64,000 bases of DNA from Gordonia sp. X0973 (lineage in GTDB: Bacteria; Actinomycetota; Actinomycetes; Mycobacteriales; Mycobacteriaceae): positions 62,001 through 126,000 of the forward strand of contig NZ_CP054691.1 of assembly GCF_013348785.1 (NCBI RefSeq), in the 5' to 3' direction. A program made the translations under genes and the position numbers. Each line of letters begins with the position of its first letter. The stretch's first letter is position 1. This document shows positions 26,719 through 35,705 of this stretch, piece by piece. Under the pieces are notes generated by a model that was given only the letters and a program-made list of their open reading frames with translations, searched no databases and was not told the origin of the DNA.

Positions 26719-27369
26719 GTGCATGTGTCCACGCCCTCGGCGTTACCCGGCGCGAAGAAGGCGGGTCGTAAGCCCGCCTTCACCGCCGACGATGTGATCG
26801 CCGCGGCGGTCGCCGAGGGGATCGACGGGTTCACCATGTCGGCGATCGCGCGGCGCCTCGGGGTCGTGACGGGCGCCATCTACCGCTTGTTCCCGTCCCG
26901 CGACGAGCTGGTGGTCGCCTGCCTGGACACCGCGGCCGCGACGCTGCGGACCCCGGAACCGGGCGCGGATTGGCGCGGCGTGCTGCGGCTGTGGGCCGAC
27001 GAGTGCTGGCGGGTGTGCGAGGAGTTTCCCGGGCTGAGCCGTCTGGTCTACACCTTTCCCACGGCGCCGACCCGGATCGACCACGTCTTCGCCGCCTACA
27101 CCGACGCGTTGGCCGCCGTCGGCCGCACCCGGGGTCAGGCGATGTTCGCCCTCGACTTCCTCGGCGACACGGTCTTCGTGACACACCTGGGCGTCACCTC
27201 CATGCGCGCCGTCGACGATTCCGGGGCCTCCGGACTCGACCGTGTGCGCGGGGAACTGCCCGAGGGCTCGACGCTGCAGCCGCGCGACTCGTGGACCGAT
27301 CGCGGGTTACTCGACGCCAAACTCGACTTCATCATCAACGGGCTCGAGCGGGACTGGCCGCAGGACTGA
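26719..27369 (+). CDS. TetR-family regulator
   Basis: The 216-residue protein has a TetR DNA-binding domain at residues 15-65: FTADDVIAAAVAEGIDGFTM, IARRLGVVTGAIYRLFPSRDELV. A ligand-binding helical domain follows. It lies 9 bases after the second ABC gene on the same strand and could regulate that operon in response to a ligand, alongside the iron box. No obvious palindromic operator was found in the short gap. Confidence 0.85.
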   Translation: MHVSTPSALPGAKKAGRKPAFTADDVIAAAVAEGIDGFTMSAIARRLGVVTGAIYRLFPSRDELVVACLDTAAATLRTPEPGADWRGVLRLWADECWRVCEEFPGLSRLVYTFPTAPTRIDHVFAAYTDALAAVGRTRGQAMFALDFLGDTVFVTHLGVTSMRAVDDSGASGLDRVRGELPEGSTLQPRDSWTDRGLLDAKLDFIINGLERDWPQD

Positions 27370-27378
27370 GCCCCGCGA

Positions 27379-27804
27379 TCAGTTCTGCGCGACGGCCTTC
27401 TTGACGGCGGCGATCATGGAACCGATCAGGCCGTTGAGGACCGGCGTGAGCACGGCGGCCGGCACCGGGATCTTCGGGTCGGAATCCATCGTGTAGCGGA
27501 CCATGGTGCCGCCGGGGGCGTCGGCGAACTCGATCGTCCCGACATGGGAGCGGACCGGCAGGCCGCCGACCACGCGGTAGACGATCTTCTCGTCGGGGAC
27601 CAGCTCGGTGATCTGCTCGCGGATGCCGAGCTTGCCGACGCCGAGGGAGTGCACCGCGCCGACTCCCTGGCGCTCCTGCGCCCCGGGGCTCACCAGGCGA
27701 ACGGTGAGCGGGAGGAACTTGCCGGTGCCCTCGCGATCGGCGAACGCCGCGTACACGCGGGGGCGTTCGGCGGCGATGACGGCTTCAACCGTGCTGCTGG
27801 GCAT
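27379..27804 (-). CDS. SRPBCC (START-like) family protein
   Basis: The 141-residue protein is a single SRPBCC domain: STVEAVIAAERPRVYAAFAD, GVGAVHSLGVGKLGIREQIT, KIVYRVVGGLPVRSHVGTIE, GGTMVRYTMDSDPKIP. These helix-grip proteins bind hydrophobic ligands; polyketide-cyclase-like and lipid-binding roles are known. The ligand here is unknown. The start ATG 27804 follows a GGAG. It converges on the TetR gene. Confidence 0.82.
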   Translation of the reverse strand: MPSSTVEAVIAAERPRVYAAFADREGTGKFLPLTVRLVSPGAQERQGVGAVHSLGVGKLGIREQITELVPDEKIVYRVVGGLPVRSHVGTIEFADAPGGTMVRYTMDSDPKIPVPAAVLTPVLNGLIGSMIAAVKKAVAQN

Positions 27805-28179
27805 CAGTACTCCTCGGTCGGGGATCGGACAACCCGTACCGTACCGGACGGGCCGCCAGAGTTGTCCACAAGTTATCCACAGGCGCTATGCGCTTTGTCG
27901 AGCCGGACAAAAACTCCAGCGTGAAATTCACGATACTTCGAGAAAACGCGACGAAATTTCGTGAATATGTGGCGCCGTTCACAATTGGGGCCATTTTGTG
28001 CCCATCCCTGGTTAAGGCCGGTTCACTGTCCTGTATCGGCCCGGCGAGGTGATCAGGGGCGGTCCGAGGAGTTATGCCCGGCCACTGTGGATATCTTTCC
28101 GACCCGTCCCGGTGGCCTGGGCGAACCGATCGGCAGACGTTGGCCACCTGCGCTCGTCGTCATATGCCACCATGGACTC
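27805..28179. other. 375-base divergent intergenic region, partly A/T-rich
   Basis: Between the SRPBCC gene (minus) and the rhodanese gene (plus). It holds two DnaA-box-like sites (27862-27881). It also holds an A/T-rich stretch at about 27905-27990 with ATTCACGA and TCGTGAAT in opposite orientation. No convincing gene is present. Confidence 0.6.
27862..27881 (+). other. Two adjacent DnaA-box-like sites
   Basis: TTGTCCACA (27862-27870) and TTATCCACA (27873-27881) are both good matches to DnaA boxes, 11 bases apart, one helical turn. They are followed within 25 bases by an A/T-rich stretch. No dnaA or dnaN gene is near, so this is more likely a DnaA-regulated promoter or titration site than an origin. 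Confidence 0.6.
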
Positions 28180-28503
28180 ATGGCCGCATACGAACAGGTG
28201 CCGGTGGGGCAACTGCCCGACGATTTCACCGGTGAGACCGATCGTGTGCTGCTCGACATCCGCGAGCCGGACGAGTGGGCCGGCGGGCATGTCCGGGGTG
28301 CTCTGCACATCCCGCTGGGCGAGGTGCCGGAGCGGATCGACGAGATCGATCCCGACGTGGAACTGTTCGTCGTGTGCCGTACCAGCGGCCGTTCCTTCCG
28401 GATGGCCGAGTACTTCGAGCACGTGGGTCGCGAGGCACTCGTCGTCGAGGGCGGCATGGTCGCGTGGGAGGCCAGCGGCAAGCCGGTCGTCGTGGGGGAG
28501 TGA
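28180..28503 (+). CDS. Rhodanese-like single-domain protein
   Basis: The 107-residue protein is one rhodanese domain: [30 protein letters not shown], and the active loop VCRTSGRS with Cys66. Such proteins carry persulfide sulfur, for example for detoxification or cofactor synthesis. The ATG at 28180 is chosen because it gives a compact domain; longer in-frame starts upstream are within A/T-rich intergenic sequence. It is 7 bases upstream of the DUF4328 gene. Confidence 0.87.
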   Translation: MAAYEQVPVGQLPDDFTGETDRVLLDIREPDEWAGGHVRGALHIPLGEVPERIDEIDPDVELFVVCRTSGRSFRMAEYFEHVGREALVVEGGMVAWEASGKPVVVGE

Positions 28504-28510
28504 GCCGGCA

Positions 28511-29557
28511 ATGACCCAACCGCCCTACGGCGCCATGCCCCCCGGGCAGCGCCTCGTCGACCTCTGCCGCGTGTGCCGCATTCAGGCGCCCCACCGAGCC
28601 GGGCGCATCCGGTGTCCGCGCTGCAACGGGATCCTCGTCGTGGTCCCCGTCGACCAGGTGGCGCAGGCACTGGCCCAGCCCCGTCCGCCGGCGGCTCCGA
28701 TCACTCCGCACGGAGCCCCGCAGCAGCGGCCCGTCGGCGGCCCGGCCCCCGGTCGTATCCGCTGGATCGCCCAGCGCCCACCCGAGGCCCGGCCCGGTCC
28801 GCGCGCGGCGAACCTGCACCGCTCCCGCCCGACTCCGCGGTACAGCAGCATCCCGCGCTGGGGTCTGCAGGATCTGCCCGCGAGCTGGCAGGATATCCCG
28901 GTGGAGACCCAGGCCCGCTCGGAGGCCTTGAAATTCGTCGCCGCGGCGCGCCAGGTCGCGGTCGTCCTCGGGATCGCCGCGGTGTTCCACGTGCTGCGCT
29001 ACCTCGTCGCCGTCGTGGGCCGCGACCACCTGATCCCCGCCTGGCTCGACATCGTCACGGCGATCTTCGTCCAGGCCAGCGGCGTCGCCGCCCTGCTCGC
29101 GATGGGCTACGGATTGGCCCGCTTCGGGCAGTGGGTGATCGCGATGCGCGCGCTGGCCTATCGGCACGTCGACCGGCTCGAGCCGCGGCGCAGCTGGGTG
29201 CTGTGGCTGTTCTCGGTCTTCCCGTTGGTCAACCTCGTCACCGCCCCGTTCCTGCTCCGCGAGGCCGCACTCGTCGACGAGCGGGTGCTGACGCCGCGCA
29301 CGCATCTGGAATTGCGCAAGGTGTGGATCGCCTGGGCGCTGGTGAACGCCGTCGCGCTCACCGCGATAGTGATGCGCTGGGCCGGCCACCGCAGCGGCAG
29401 TCTGCAGACCCAGGCCGACGCGCTGGTGTGGGTCATCGTTTCCGGGGTGGTCTCGGCGGCTTTCGCGTGGTGGATGATCCCGCGGCTGGTGGCCGTCTTC
29501 AACCCGGCCGCGGGCCCCGCCCGTGCGCCGAGCCGCCGCCGATGGGTCAACGCGTGA
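28511..29557 (+). CDS. DUF4328 membrane protein with N-terminal zinc ribbon
   Basis: The 348-residue protein starts with a CxxC...CxxC ribbon ([20 protein letters not shown]). A Pro-rich linker follows, then four to six membrane helices ([17 protein letters not shown] onward) with the DUF4328 pattern [22 protein letters not shown]. The gene next to glpQ1 in M. tuberculosis (Rv3843c) is a similar membrane protein, so this is a conserved neighbourhood. Function is unknown; the zinc ribbon could mediate protein contacts. Its stop overlaps the start of the glpQ1 gene. Confidence 0.82.
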   Translation: MTQPPYGAMPPGQRLVDLCRVCRIQAPHRAGRIRCPRCNGILVVVPVDQVAQALAQPRPPAAPITPHGAPQQRPVGGPAPGRIRWIAQRPPEARPGPRAANLHRSRPTPRYSSIPRWGLQDLPASWQDIPVETQARSEALKFVAAARQVAVVLGIAAVFHVLRYLVAVVGRDHLIPAWLDIVTAIFVQASGVAALLAMGYGLARFGQWVIAMRALAYRHVDRLEPRRSWVLWLFSVFPLVNLVTAPFLLREAALVDERVLTPRTHLELRKVWIAWALVNAVALTAIVMRWAGHRSGSLQTQADALVWVIVSGVVSAAFAWWMIPRLVAVFNPAAGPARAPSRRRWVNA

Positions 29558-30336
29558 CCGAGCACCGGGTCTCCCGCTCGGGCCACCCCGCCGTCGTCGC
29601 CCACCGGGGCGCGTCCGGGGAATTGGCCGAGCACACGCTCGCCGCTTATGAACTCGCACTCGCCCAGGGGGCCGACGGCCTCGAATGCGACGTACGACTG
29701 ACCGCCGACCACGAGTTGGTCTGCGTCCACGACCGCACGATCGACCGCACCAGCGACGGCGCCGGCGTGGTCAGCGAGATGACGTTGGCGCAGTTGCGCG
29801 AATACGACTTCGGCAGCTGGAAGGGCGGCAAACCGGCGTCGGTGCTGACCCTCGACGAACTACTCACGCTCACACTGGACTGGCGCCGCCCGGTCCGGTT
29901 GTTCATCGAGACCAAGCATCCGGTGCGGTTCGGCAGCCTGGTGGAGGTGAAGCTGCTGGAGACGCTGCACCGGTTCTCGGTGGCGACTCCGCCGTCGGCC
30001 GACCACAGCCGTGCCGTGGTGATCTCGTTCTCCTCGTCGGGGGTGTGGCGGATCCGCAGGCACGCCCCGATACTTCCGACCATCCTCCTCGGCGACACCG
30101 CCCGCGTGCTGGGCGGCAGCGCCGCGACGGCGGTCGGCGCGACCGGTATCGGACCGTCGGTCGAGACGCTGCGCCTTCATCCCGAATTGGTCGACCGGGC
30201 GGCGGCGGCGGGGCGGGTCACCTACTGCTGGACCGTCGACGACCAGCCCGACGTGCAACTGTGCGCCGACCTCGGCGTGCGGTGGATCGCCACCAACCAT
30301 CCGGCCCGGGTGCGTGACTGGTTGGTCACCGTCTGA
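29542..30336 (+). CDS. glpQ1: Glycerophosphodiester phosphodiesterase
   Basis: The protein of about 264 residues matches GlpQ1/Ugp[21 protein letters not shown] with the catalytic His-Arg and Glu, [37 protein letters not shown], and CWTVDD near the end. It cleaves glycerophosphodiesters into glycerol-3-phosphate and an alcohol. ATG 29542 overlaps the previous gene by 16 bases; GTG 29554, overlapping by 4 bases, is an equal candidate. No signal peptide is seen. Confidence 0.92.
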   Translation: MGQRVTEHRVSRSGHPAVVAHRGASGELAEHTLAAYELALAQGADGLECDVRLTADHELVCVHDRTIDRTSDGAGVVSEMTLAQLREYDFGSWKGGKPASVLTLDELLTLTLDWRRPVRLFIETKHPVRFGSLVEVKLLETLHRFSVATPPSADHSRAVVISFSSSGVWRIRRHAPILPTILLGDTARVLGGSAATAVGATGIGPSVETLRLHPELVDRAAAAGRVTYCWTVDDQPDVQLCADLGVRWIATNHPARVRDWLVTV

Positions 30337-30385
30337 GGGTCGCACTCCCATCGTGTGACGCGCGTGCGTGTGACAAGGTTGTGCC

Positions 30386-31372
30386 ATGGCGAAGAAGAGC
30401 AAGCGCGGCAGCGGACCGCGCCCCGGTAGCAATCGAGCCGAGCGCGTTGCCGCGCGCAAGGAGCGGCAGGCGGCCGCCCTGGTCGGCCCGACGCGGCCGT
30501 TCGAGGGTCTCGCCGCCGAGTGCGACCTGGTGGCGATGCGCGCATTCGTCGCGGCGGCCTCGGCCCGTCTGGCGCTGACCGAGCCGGGCCCGCCGGAGCC
30601 CGAACTCAAGTCGGTCGTCCCGGACGACGACCTCGGCCCCAACCTGCAGAAGGACGGGGTCCGCAACCACGTCAGCGTCGCCACCGTCCTGCCCGGCGCC
30701 GTCGGCGCGATCGTGCGCGACGGCAAGGGAGCGCGCGAGGGTTTCGCCGCGCTGCAGGTCGATCCCGAGCCGGTCGACATCGCCGGTGAGTTCGCGGCGG
30801 CGATCGATTGGGCCGCCCACGCCAAGGTCGACGAGCAGTACACGGGCCAGACGACGGAGAAGTCGCTCGCCGATCTGCTCGACGTGGACGCCCCCCTCGA
30901 CATCACCGTCTACGAGGACTTCTCGTGGTGGTACGCCCCCGGTGCGAAGGTCGATCCCAACGTGCAGCAGATGCTCGACCACGCCGCGGACACGATCCTG
31001 CCGACGACGCGGATGAAGCCCAAGAGCGGGCTCGGCGCGCCGTGGTGGGTGCGCGCCGGCGACAAGGCGCACCTGCGCTGGGTGCGGCCGGAGGACGAGG
31101 ACACGGTGATGACGGCCCTCGCGCGCCTGCACGCGGCGGGCCATCTCACCCTCGGCGAGGGGTCGCGCTTCGCGGGCTCCTTCCGCACGCACGGCCTGCT
31201 CGTCCCGGTCTTCGACCTGACCGTCGAGCAGGAGGCCGACCACTGGTACGACGGGCTCGACCAGTTCGACGAATGGCTCGTCGAGGCGATGGCCGACAAG
31301 TCCGAGCTGACCACCGAACAGCGCCGGTCCCGCGCCGGGATCCGGACGCGCCAAGTCACCCTGCGCGTGTAG
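30386..31372 (+). CDS. DUF5926 family protein
   Basis: The 328-residue protein begins MAKKSKRGSGPRPGSNRAER and has recognisable DUF5926 segments: RPFEGLAAECDLVAMRAFVA, DLGPNLQKDGVRNHVSV, FSWWYAPGAKVDPNVQQ. The C-terminal half has PWWVRAGDKAHLRWVRPEDE and DQFDEWL. The family is widespread in actinobacteria and has no assigned function; no catalytic motif stands out. It is 10 bases upstream of the ferritin start. Confidence 0.8.
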   Translation: MAKKSKRGSGPRPGSNRAERVAARKERQAAALVGPTRPFEGLAAECDLVAMRAFVAAASARLALTEPGPPEPELKSVVPDDDLGPNLQKDGVRNHVSVATVLPGAVGAIVRDGKGAREGFAALQVDPEPVDIAGEFAAAIDWAAHAKVDEQYTGQTTEKSLADLLDVDAPLDITVYEDFSWWYAPGAKVDPNVQQMLDHAADTILPTTRMKPKSGLGAPWWVRAGDKAHLRWVRPEDEDTVMTALARLHAAGHLTLGEGSRFAGSFRTHGLLVPVFDLTVEQEADHWYDGLDQFDEWLVEAMADKSELTTEQRRSRAGIRTRQVTLRV

Positions 31373-31375
31373 TTT
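31370..31375 (+). promoter_or_regulatory. -10 box of the ferritin gene (leaderless)
   Basis: TAGTTT overlaps the preceding stop codon and ends seven bases before the ATG at 31383, so ferritin can be transcribed alone. Confidence 0.5.
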
Positions 31376-31382
31376 TGGCGCC

Positions 31383-31919
31383 ATGACCGAACGGACCAAG
31401 TTTCAGCAGCTGCTGGCCGATCAGATCACCAACGAGTTCGCGGCCAGCCAGCAGTACAACGCGATCGCGGTGTACTACGACAACGAAGATATGCCGCAGC
31501 TCGCCCAGCACTTCTACGAGCAGGCGGTCGAAGAGCGCAACCACGCGATGATGATCGTCCAGTACTTCCTCGACCGCGGGCAGGCCGTCGAGATCCCGGG
31601 GGTCGCGGCGCCGCAGAACCGTTTCGACGATTTCACCGGGCCCATCAAGCTCGCGCTCGCGCAGGAGCAGGAAGTCACCGAGCAGATCGTCAACCTGGCG
31701 CGGGTTGCCCGGGACGACGGGGATTACCTCGGCGAACAGTTCATGCAGTGGTTCCTCAAGGAGCAGGTGGAAGAGGTGGCGACGATGACGACGCTGCTCA
31801 CCATCGCCGAGCGCGCCAAGGGCAACATCTTCGACCTGGAGACCTTCGTCGAGCGCGAGATCAACAGCACCACCGAGGCCGACGCCAATCCGCCGGCGGC
31901 CGCGGGCGGGAACCTCTAG
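31383..31919 (+). CDS. bfrB: Ferritin (BfrB type)
   Basis: The 178-residue protein is a non-haem ferritin. Ferroxidase ligands are recognisable in ITNEFAASQQY (Glu), YEQAVEERNHAMM (Glu, Glu, His) and LAQEQEVTEQI plus FLKEQVEEVA. It stores iron as ferric mineral inside a 24-mer. It corresponds in position and sequence to Rv3841. No iron box is obvious in the 10-base gap before it. The stop codon overlaps the stop of the convergent LCP gene. Confidence 0.93.
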   Translation: MTERTKFQQLLADQITNEFAASQQYNAIAVYYDNEDMPQLAQHFYEQAVEERNHAMMIVQYFLDRGQAVEIPGVAAPQNRFDDFTGPIKLALAQEQEVTEQIVNLARVARDDGDYLGEQFMQWFLKEQVEEVATMTTLLTIAERAKGNIFDLETFVEREINSTTEADANPPAAAGGNL

Positions 31920-33472
31920 CCGACCGCCGCCTGGCTCTCGTCGTCGAAAGCCTTCGGATCGACTGCCTGGCCCTTGGCGAGGCGGTCGAAGAACTCCGTC
32001 GTGTTGTCGCCGACGGAGAGCGATTCCCCGTCGTCGCTCCAGACGTCGCCGCCGGTGGGGACCGTGGCCATCACCGGATGGCCGCGCAACGACCAGGCCA
32101 GCGCCAGCAGGTTCCACGAGTGGTCGTTGGTGTCGACGGTGAGCGAGTCGACGATCCCGTTGACGAACGGGAGCAGCCGGAACGGGTTGAGCAGCACCCC
32201 AGGGCTCGTCGCCTTGTCCATCAGCGCCGCGAAGACCTTGCGCTGATTGATCACGCGCTGCAGGTCCGCGTTGGGGAAGTCGCGCGTGCGCACCAGGCCG
32301 AGGGCCTGGCGCCCGTTGAGGTCTTGGCACCCGGCCTTCAACCGCAGCCCGGCCTTGGGATCGCGCAGCGGCTCCTTCAGGCAGACGTGGATTCCGCCGA
32401 TCGCGTCGACGACGTTGGCGAAGCCGCCGAAGCCGATCTCCGCGTAGTGGTCGATGTGGATCCCCGAAATCGACTCGATGGTCCGGACCAGCAGCTGCGG
32501 GCCGCCCATGTTGAAGGCGGCGTTGATCTTGTGCTGGCCGTACCCGTCGGGGATCTGTACGAACAGGTCGCGGGGGATCGAGATGATGGCGGTCCGACCG
32601 TGCAGCGGCTTGGAGATCAGCATGATCGTGTCGGTGCGGGCGCCGCCCTCGTCGGGACCGGTGGAGTATTTGCGACGCTGCGCCGCGGTCAGACCGTCGC
32701 GTGAATCGGTGCCGACGACCAGCCAATTCATCCCGGGCGTCTGCGCGATCCGGCCGGAGAAGTTGAGCGCGTTGACGCGGTGCAGCTTGCCGTCGTAGTA
32801 GATCAGCCCGCCGACCGCCGCGACCACGGCCGTGAGCACGATGACGAGCAGCAGGCTGAGCAGATGCCGGAAGGTGAGGATCCGCCGTTTGCGCTTGGGT
32901 TTGGTCGCGCTCGACGCGGGGCGGGATTTGGCCTTGGTGGAGTTGGCCTTGACGGGCTTACGCGAAGCCGGTTTGACGGATTTCGGCGGCGCACCGGCTG
33001 TCGGACGTGACCCTCCGCGCCCGGCAGCGGGCACCGGTTCGGGGGTCTGGGTGGGCGCGTACCTCTCGTTGCGCTGCACCGGTGCGACGTGGGGCTGCAC
33101 CGCAGGGGGCTGGGACCGTCGGACCGCCGGCTGGCCGGACGGCTGCTGCGACGGTCGGACGTGCGGCGATGCCTCGCGGGAGGTGCGCTCCGGGCCCCGG
33201 GCCGGTGCCCGGCGCTGCGGCGCGTCGGGCTGCGCCGACCACGCCAGCGGCGGTTGATAGGTCGGCGGCGTGGGGGGCCGGGGGCCGACGGTGGTCGGTG
33301 GCGGCGGTCCGGGGCGCGGTGGCGGCGGGATCGTCGGACGAGGCGACGGGGGGACGGGGCCGGGGTTTGCGGCGCGCGGAACCGCGGCGCGCGGGTCCCG
33401 CGCATCCGGTCCCTGCGGTTGCTGGTCTTGGCGTCGGCGCCGCAGGTTCGGCTCGTCGCGCTGGTCAGTCAC
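31916..33472 (-). CDS. LCP (LytR-CpsA-Psr) family cell-wall ligase
   Basis: The protein of about 518 residues has a long, Pro-rich and basic cytoplasmic N terminus (residues 1-215) and one membrane helix (HLLSLLLVIVLTAVVAAVGG). The external LCP domain follows: WLVVGTDSRDGL, RTDTIMLI, SIPRDLFVQIP and HKINAAFNMGGPQLL. LCP enzymes transfer polymers from polyprenyl-phosphate carriers to peptidoglycan; in mycobacteria the polymer is arabinogalactan, matching the glf-aftB operon in this window. GTG 33472 is chosen because TAAATT stands seven bases upstream. Its TAG overlaps the ferritin stop by two bases. Confidence 0.9.
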   Translation of the reverse strand: MTDQRDEPNLRRRRQDQQPQGPDARDPRAAVPRAANPGPVPPSPRPTIPPPPRPGPPPPTTVGPRPPTPPTYQPPLAWSAQPDAPQRRAPARGPERTSREASPHVRPSQQPSGQPAVRRSQPPAVQPHVAPVQRNERYAPTQTPEPVPAAGRGGSRPTAGAPPKSVKPASRKPVKANSTKAKSRPASSATKPKRKRRILTFRHLLSLLLVIVLTAVVAAVGGLIYYDGKLHRVNALNFSGRIAQTPGMNWLVVGTDSRDGLTAAQRRKYSTGPDEGGARTDTIMLISKPLHGRTAIISIPRDLFVQIPDGYGQHKINAAFNMGGPQLLVRTIESISGIHIDHYAEIGFGGFANVVDAIGGIHVCLKEPLRDPKAGLRLKAGCQDLNGRQALGLVRTRDFPNADLQRVINQRKVFAALMDKATSPGVLLNPFRLLPFVNGIVDSLTVDTNDHSWNLLALAWSLRGHPVMATVPTGGDVWSDDGESLSVGDNTTEFFDRLAKGQAVDPKAFDDESQAAVG

Positions 33473-33479
33473 TCGGACA

Positions 33480-33485
33480 AATTTA
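33480..33485 (-). promoter_or_regulatory. -10 box of the LCP gene (leaderless)
   Basis: TAAATT on the minus strand ends seven bases before GTG 33472, which supports that start over an upstream one at 33568. Confidence 0.5.
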
Positions 33486-33608
33486 CGCACCGAGGCTGAG
33501 TCGACCCTGAACAGGGCGATTCCGTGACAATGCCATTGAACGATGGCACACTCGGCATTGACGAACATTCCAGCCCTCCCTGCGCCGGAGGTTGAGGAGG
33601 AGGCTCCG

Positions 33609-34544
33609 ATGACCGTGGTGAATGATCGGCGTGACGCGTCGACGAAGACTGCCTATGACGGCGATGCTCGGACGGCTATCGCCAGCCGCCTGTTGAAGGG
33701 CTCCTCGTCGCGGTCCTTCGACCCCATCGTCGAATTGGACTGGGAAGCCCCGCTCGAAGAGGGCAAATACTTCCTGCCGCCGCATGTGATCTCGCTCTAC
33801 GGCACGGACCTGTGGAACGCGATGACCGAGGAGGAGCGGATCGAGCTGTCGCGCCAGGAGATGGCGCATGTGCTCTCCGTCGGCATCTGGTTCGAGAACC
33901 TGCTCAACCGCGCCCTGCTGCTGCGGCTGATGCGCGAAGACCCGGCCGCCGCCACCTCGCACTACGAACTCACCGAGATGGGCGACGAGTGCCGGCATAT
34001 GACCATGTTCGGCAAGGTCATCGAGCGCAGCGGCGCGCGGCCGTACATGATGCGCCCCGTCGACCGCGCGGCGATGTACGCGCTTCCCCTGGTCATGCGC
34101 GGCACCATGCTGTGGGTCATCACCCTCGTCGGCGAGGAGTTGTTCGACGCGCTGCAGCGCGAGATGCGCACCGACCCGCAGCTGCAGCCGATCGTCGCGC
34201 GACTCATGCAGATCCACGTGACCGAGGAGGCCCGCCACATCGGATTCGCGCGCGACGGCGTGATGCGCCGCAAGCCGATTCGCGGGCGGTTCGAGACCCT
34301 GGTCGCGGCCAACCTGCACGGCCTCGGCGGGCCGGTCTTCCGGCGCCTCTTCACCAACCCGCAGATGTACAAACGCGCCGGGATCGCCGATCCGCGGCAG
34401 GCGGCGCGCATCGCCCGGGCCAATCCTTACTTCCACGAGACGACGGTCAAGGCGTTCGCGCCGCTGGCCTCCTTCCTGCGGCAGGCGGATCTGATGGGGC
34501 CGCTCGGGGAGCGGCTGTGGCGGCGCTCGGGGTTCCTGCCGTGA
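33609..34544 (+). CDS. AurF-like diiron oxygenase
   Basis: The 311-residue protein resembles the AurF p-aminobenzoate N-oxygenase family. The metal ligands are suggested by ERIELSRQEMAHVLS, ELTEMGDECRHMTMF (ExxxH-type) and HVTEEARHIGFARD. Family members use a dinuclear iron site to oxidise amines or related groups; the substrate here is unknown. ATG 33609 is preceded by a strong GAGGAGGAGG, so I prefer it to a GTG/ATG frame start at 33543. It overlaps the DUF4873 gene by 4 bases (GTGA), so the two proteins are made together. Confidence 0.82.
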   Translation: MTVVNDRRDASTKTAYDGDARTAIASRLLKGSSSRSFDPIVELDWEAPLEEGKYFLPPHVISLYGTDLWNAMTEEERIELSRQEMAHVLSVGIWFENLLNRALLLRLMREDPAAATSHYELTEMGDECRHMTMFGKVIERSGARPYMMRPVDRAAMYALPLVMRGTMLWVITLVGEELFDALQREMRTDPQLQPIVARLMQIHVTEEARHIGFARDGVMRRKPIRGRFETLVAANLHGLGGPVFRRLFTNPQMYKRAGIADPRQAARIARANPYFHETTVKAFAPLASFLRQADLMGPLGERLWRRSGFLP

Positions 34545-35209
34545 CCTCCGTCGCGCTCGTCGGGGCGTCGGAGGCGATCAGCTCCACGCGACGGCGCTTG
34601 GAGCGCTCGCCGCTCGCGTTCGACCTCGTCGACGATCCCGCGAGTGCCGACCTCGTCGTCACCGACGAGGCCCCGCCGGCGTCGAACTATCTCACCGTCG
34701 CCGCGGCCCAGGAGCCCAACCGGTTCTTCTGTCGCGACGAGTCGGTCGACTACATCGTCGCCGCGCTGACCGAGGCCCAGGTGCTCGGCGCGCGCGGGGT
34801 GCGGGTGCGCCCCCCGGTACAGGACCATCCGACGCCGATCGGGCGCCGCCGACGGTGGCGCCGGCCCGTCGACCCGCTGTCCCGGTTCGATCCGATCGAC
34901 TACGACTGGCTGACCGACGAGACCGTCGAGGCGGAGGTCTTCGACGACGACGTGCGGATCGCGGCCGACGGCGAGGAGTTCACCGCCCGCCTGCGCGCCC
35001 GTGGGCACATCGACGGCAACGACGGACTGTTCCACTGGGCGGGGATCCTGCACGGACAGCGCGCCCACGACCTCTTCGAGGCGGGCAGCAAACGCGTCGA
35101 GGTATCCCACGGCGACCACGAGCCGGTGGCCGCCCGGCTCGCCGAACTCAACCAGTGGGGCTCGGTGCGCATGACCGGCGTCGGAAAACCGCCCTGGATG
35201 ACCGACTGA
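34541..35209 (+). CDS. DUF4873-containing protein
   Basis: The 222-residue protein has an N-terminal part with a Rossmann-like feel (VALVGASEAISSTRRRLE) and a C-terminal DUF4873 domain with EFTARLRARGHIDGNDGLFHW and GVGKPPWM. DUF4873 is also found attached to flavin monooxygenases of mycobacteria. Its tight coupling to the AurF-like gene suggests a helper or redox partner for the oxygenase; that is inference. No cofactor-binding motif is certain. Confidence 0.72.
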   Translation: MTSVALVGASEAISSTRRRLERSPLAFDLVDDPASADLVVTDEAPPASNYLTVAAAQEPNRFFCRDESVDYIVAALTEAQVLGARGVRVRPPVQDHPTPIGRRRRWRRPVDPLSRFDPIDYDWLTDETVEAEVFDDDVRIAADGEEFTARLRARGHIDGNDGLFHWAGILHGQRAHDLFEAGSKRVEVSHGDHEPVAARLAELNQWGSVRMTGVGKPPWMTD

Positions 35210-35235
35210 GCCGTTTCCCACTCGGCACCCGAAGG

Positions 35236-35257
35236 TCCAACACCCGACGGTGTTGGA
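35236..35257. terminator. Hairpin after the DUF4873 gene
   Basis: TCCAACACC (35236-35244) and GGTGTTGGA (35249-35257) are perfect 9-base arms with a 4-base loop, 27 bases after the stop. There is no T run. It may be a terminator, or an operator for the secreted-protein gene that begins 46 bases later. Confidence 0.45.
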
Positions 35258-35289
35258 ACGTGTAGCGCGCTGTTGGAGACGGGCCCGCC

Positions 35290-35295
35290 TACAGT
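35290..35295 (+). promoter_or_regulatory. -10 box of the secreted-protein gene at 35303 (leaderless)
   Basis: TACAGT ends seven bases before ATG 35303. Confidence 0.5.
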
Positions 35296-35302
35296 GGTCC
35301 GC

Positions 35303-35692
35303 ATGAAGCTCGGTGCTCTCGTCCTTTCCTCCGTTGCGGTGGCCTCGGTCGTCGCCGCCCCGTTCGCGGACGCCGCTCCTCTGCCCGAGGCGCGGGTCTG
35401 CGCCGTGTGGGCGGGTAACGGCGCGCCCTTCGTCGGCCCGGTGACCGTGTCCACCCCGCAGCTCTTCGGCCCGTCGTTCACCCTCAACACCTCGCCGCGC
35501 GGCTGCATGATCTTCAAGCACCTCAAACCGCACGAGACCTACCACGCGACCGTGACGTTCTCGACCGGGGGAACGGGCACGGGGGCCGACGGGATGATGG
35601 GCTCGCCGCCGTCGAGCGTCGTGTACTCCACCCCGTGGCGTCGTGCCCCGAAGACCGGACAGTTCTCCCTGGGCAAGATCCGCATCGGCTGA
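35303..35692 (+). CDS. Small secreted protein of unknown function
   Basis: The 129-residue protein has a signal peptide (MKLGALVLSSVAVASVVAAP, cleavage near ADAA) and a small mature domain with two Cys (RVCAVW and RGCMIF) that could form a disulfide. The family is not recognised. ATG 35303 gives a classical signal peptide and has a -10 box seven bases before it; a longer in-frame start at 35273 is less likely. The long hairpin at 35706 follows. Confidence 0.7.
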   Translation: MKLGALVLSSVAVASVVAAPFADAAPLPEARVCAVWAGNGAPFVGPVTVSTPQLFGPSFTLNTSPRGCMIFKHLKPHETYHATVTFSTGGTGTGADGMMGSPPSSVVYSTPWRRAPKTGQFSLGKIRIG

Positions 35693-35705
35693 CGCGTGTC
35701 GTCCG

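Noticed and set aside
27805..28179. Chromosomal replication origin
   Set aside because: Only two DnaA boxes, no dnaA, dnaN, recF or gyrB nearby, and the gap is small.
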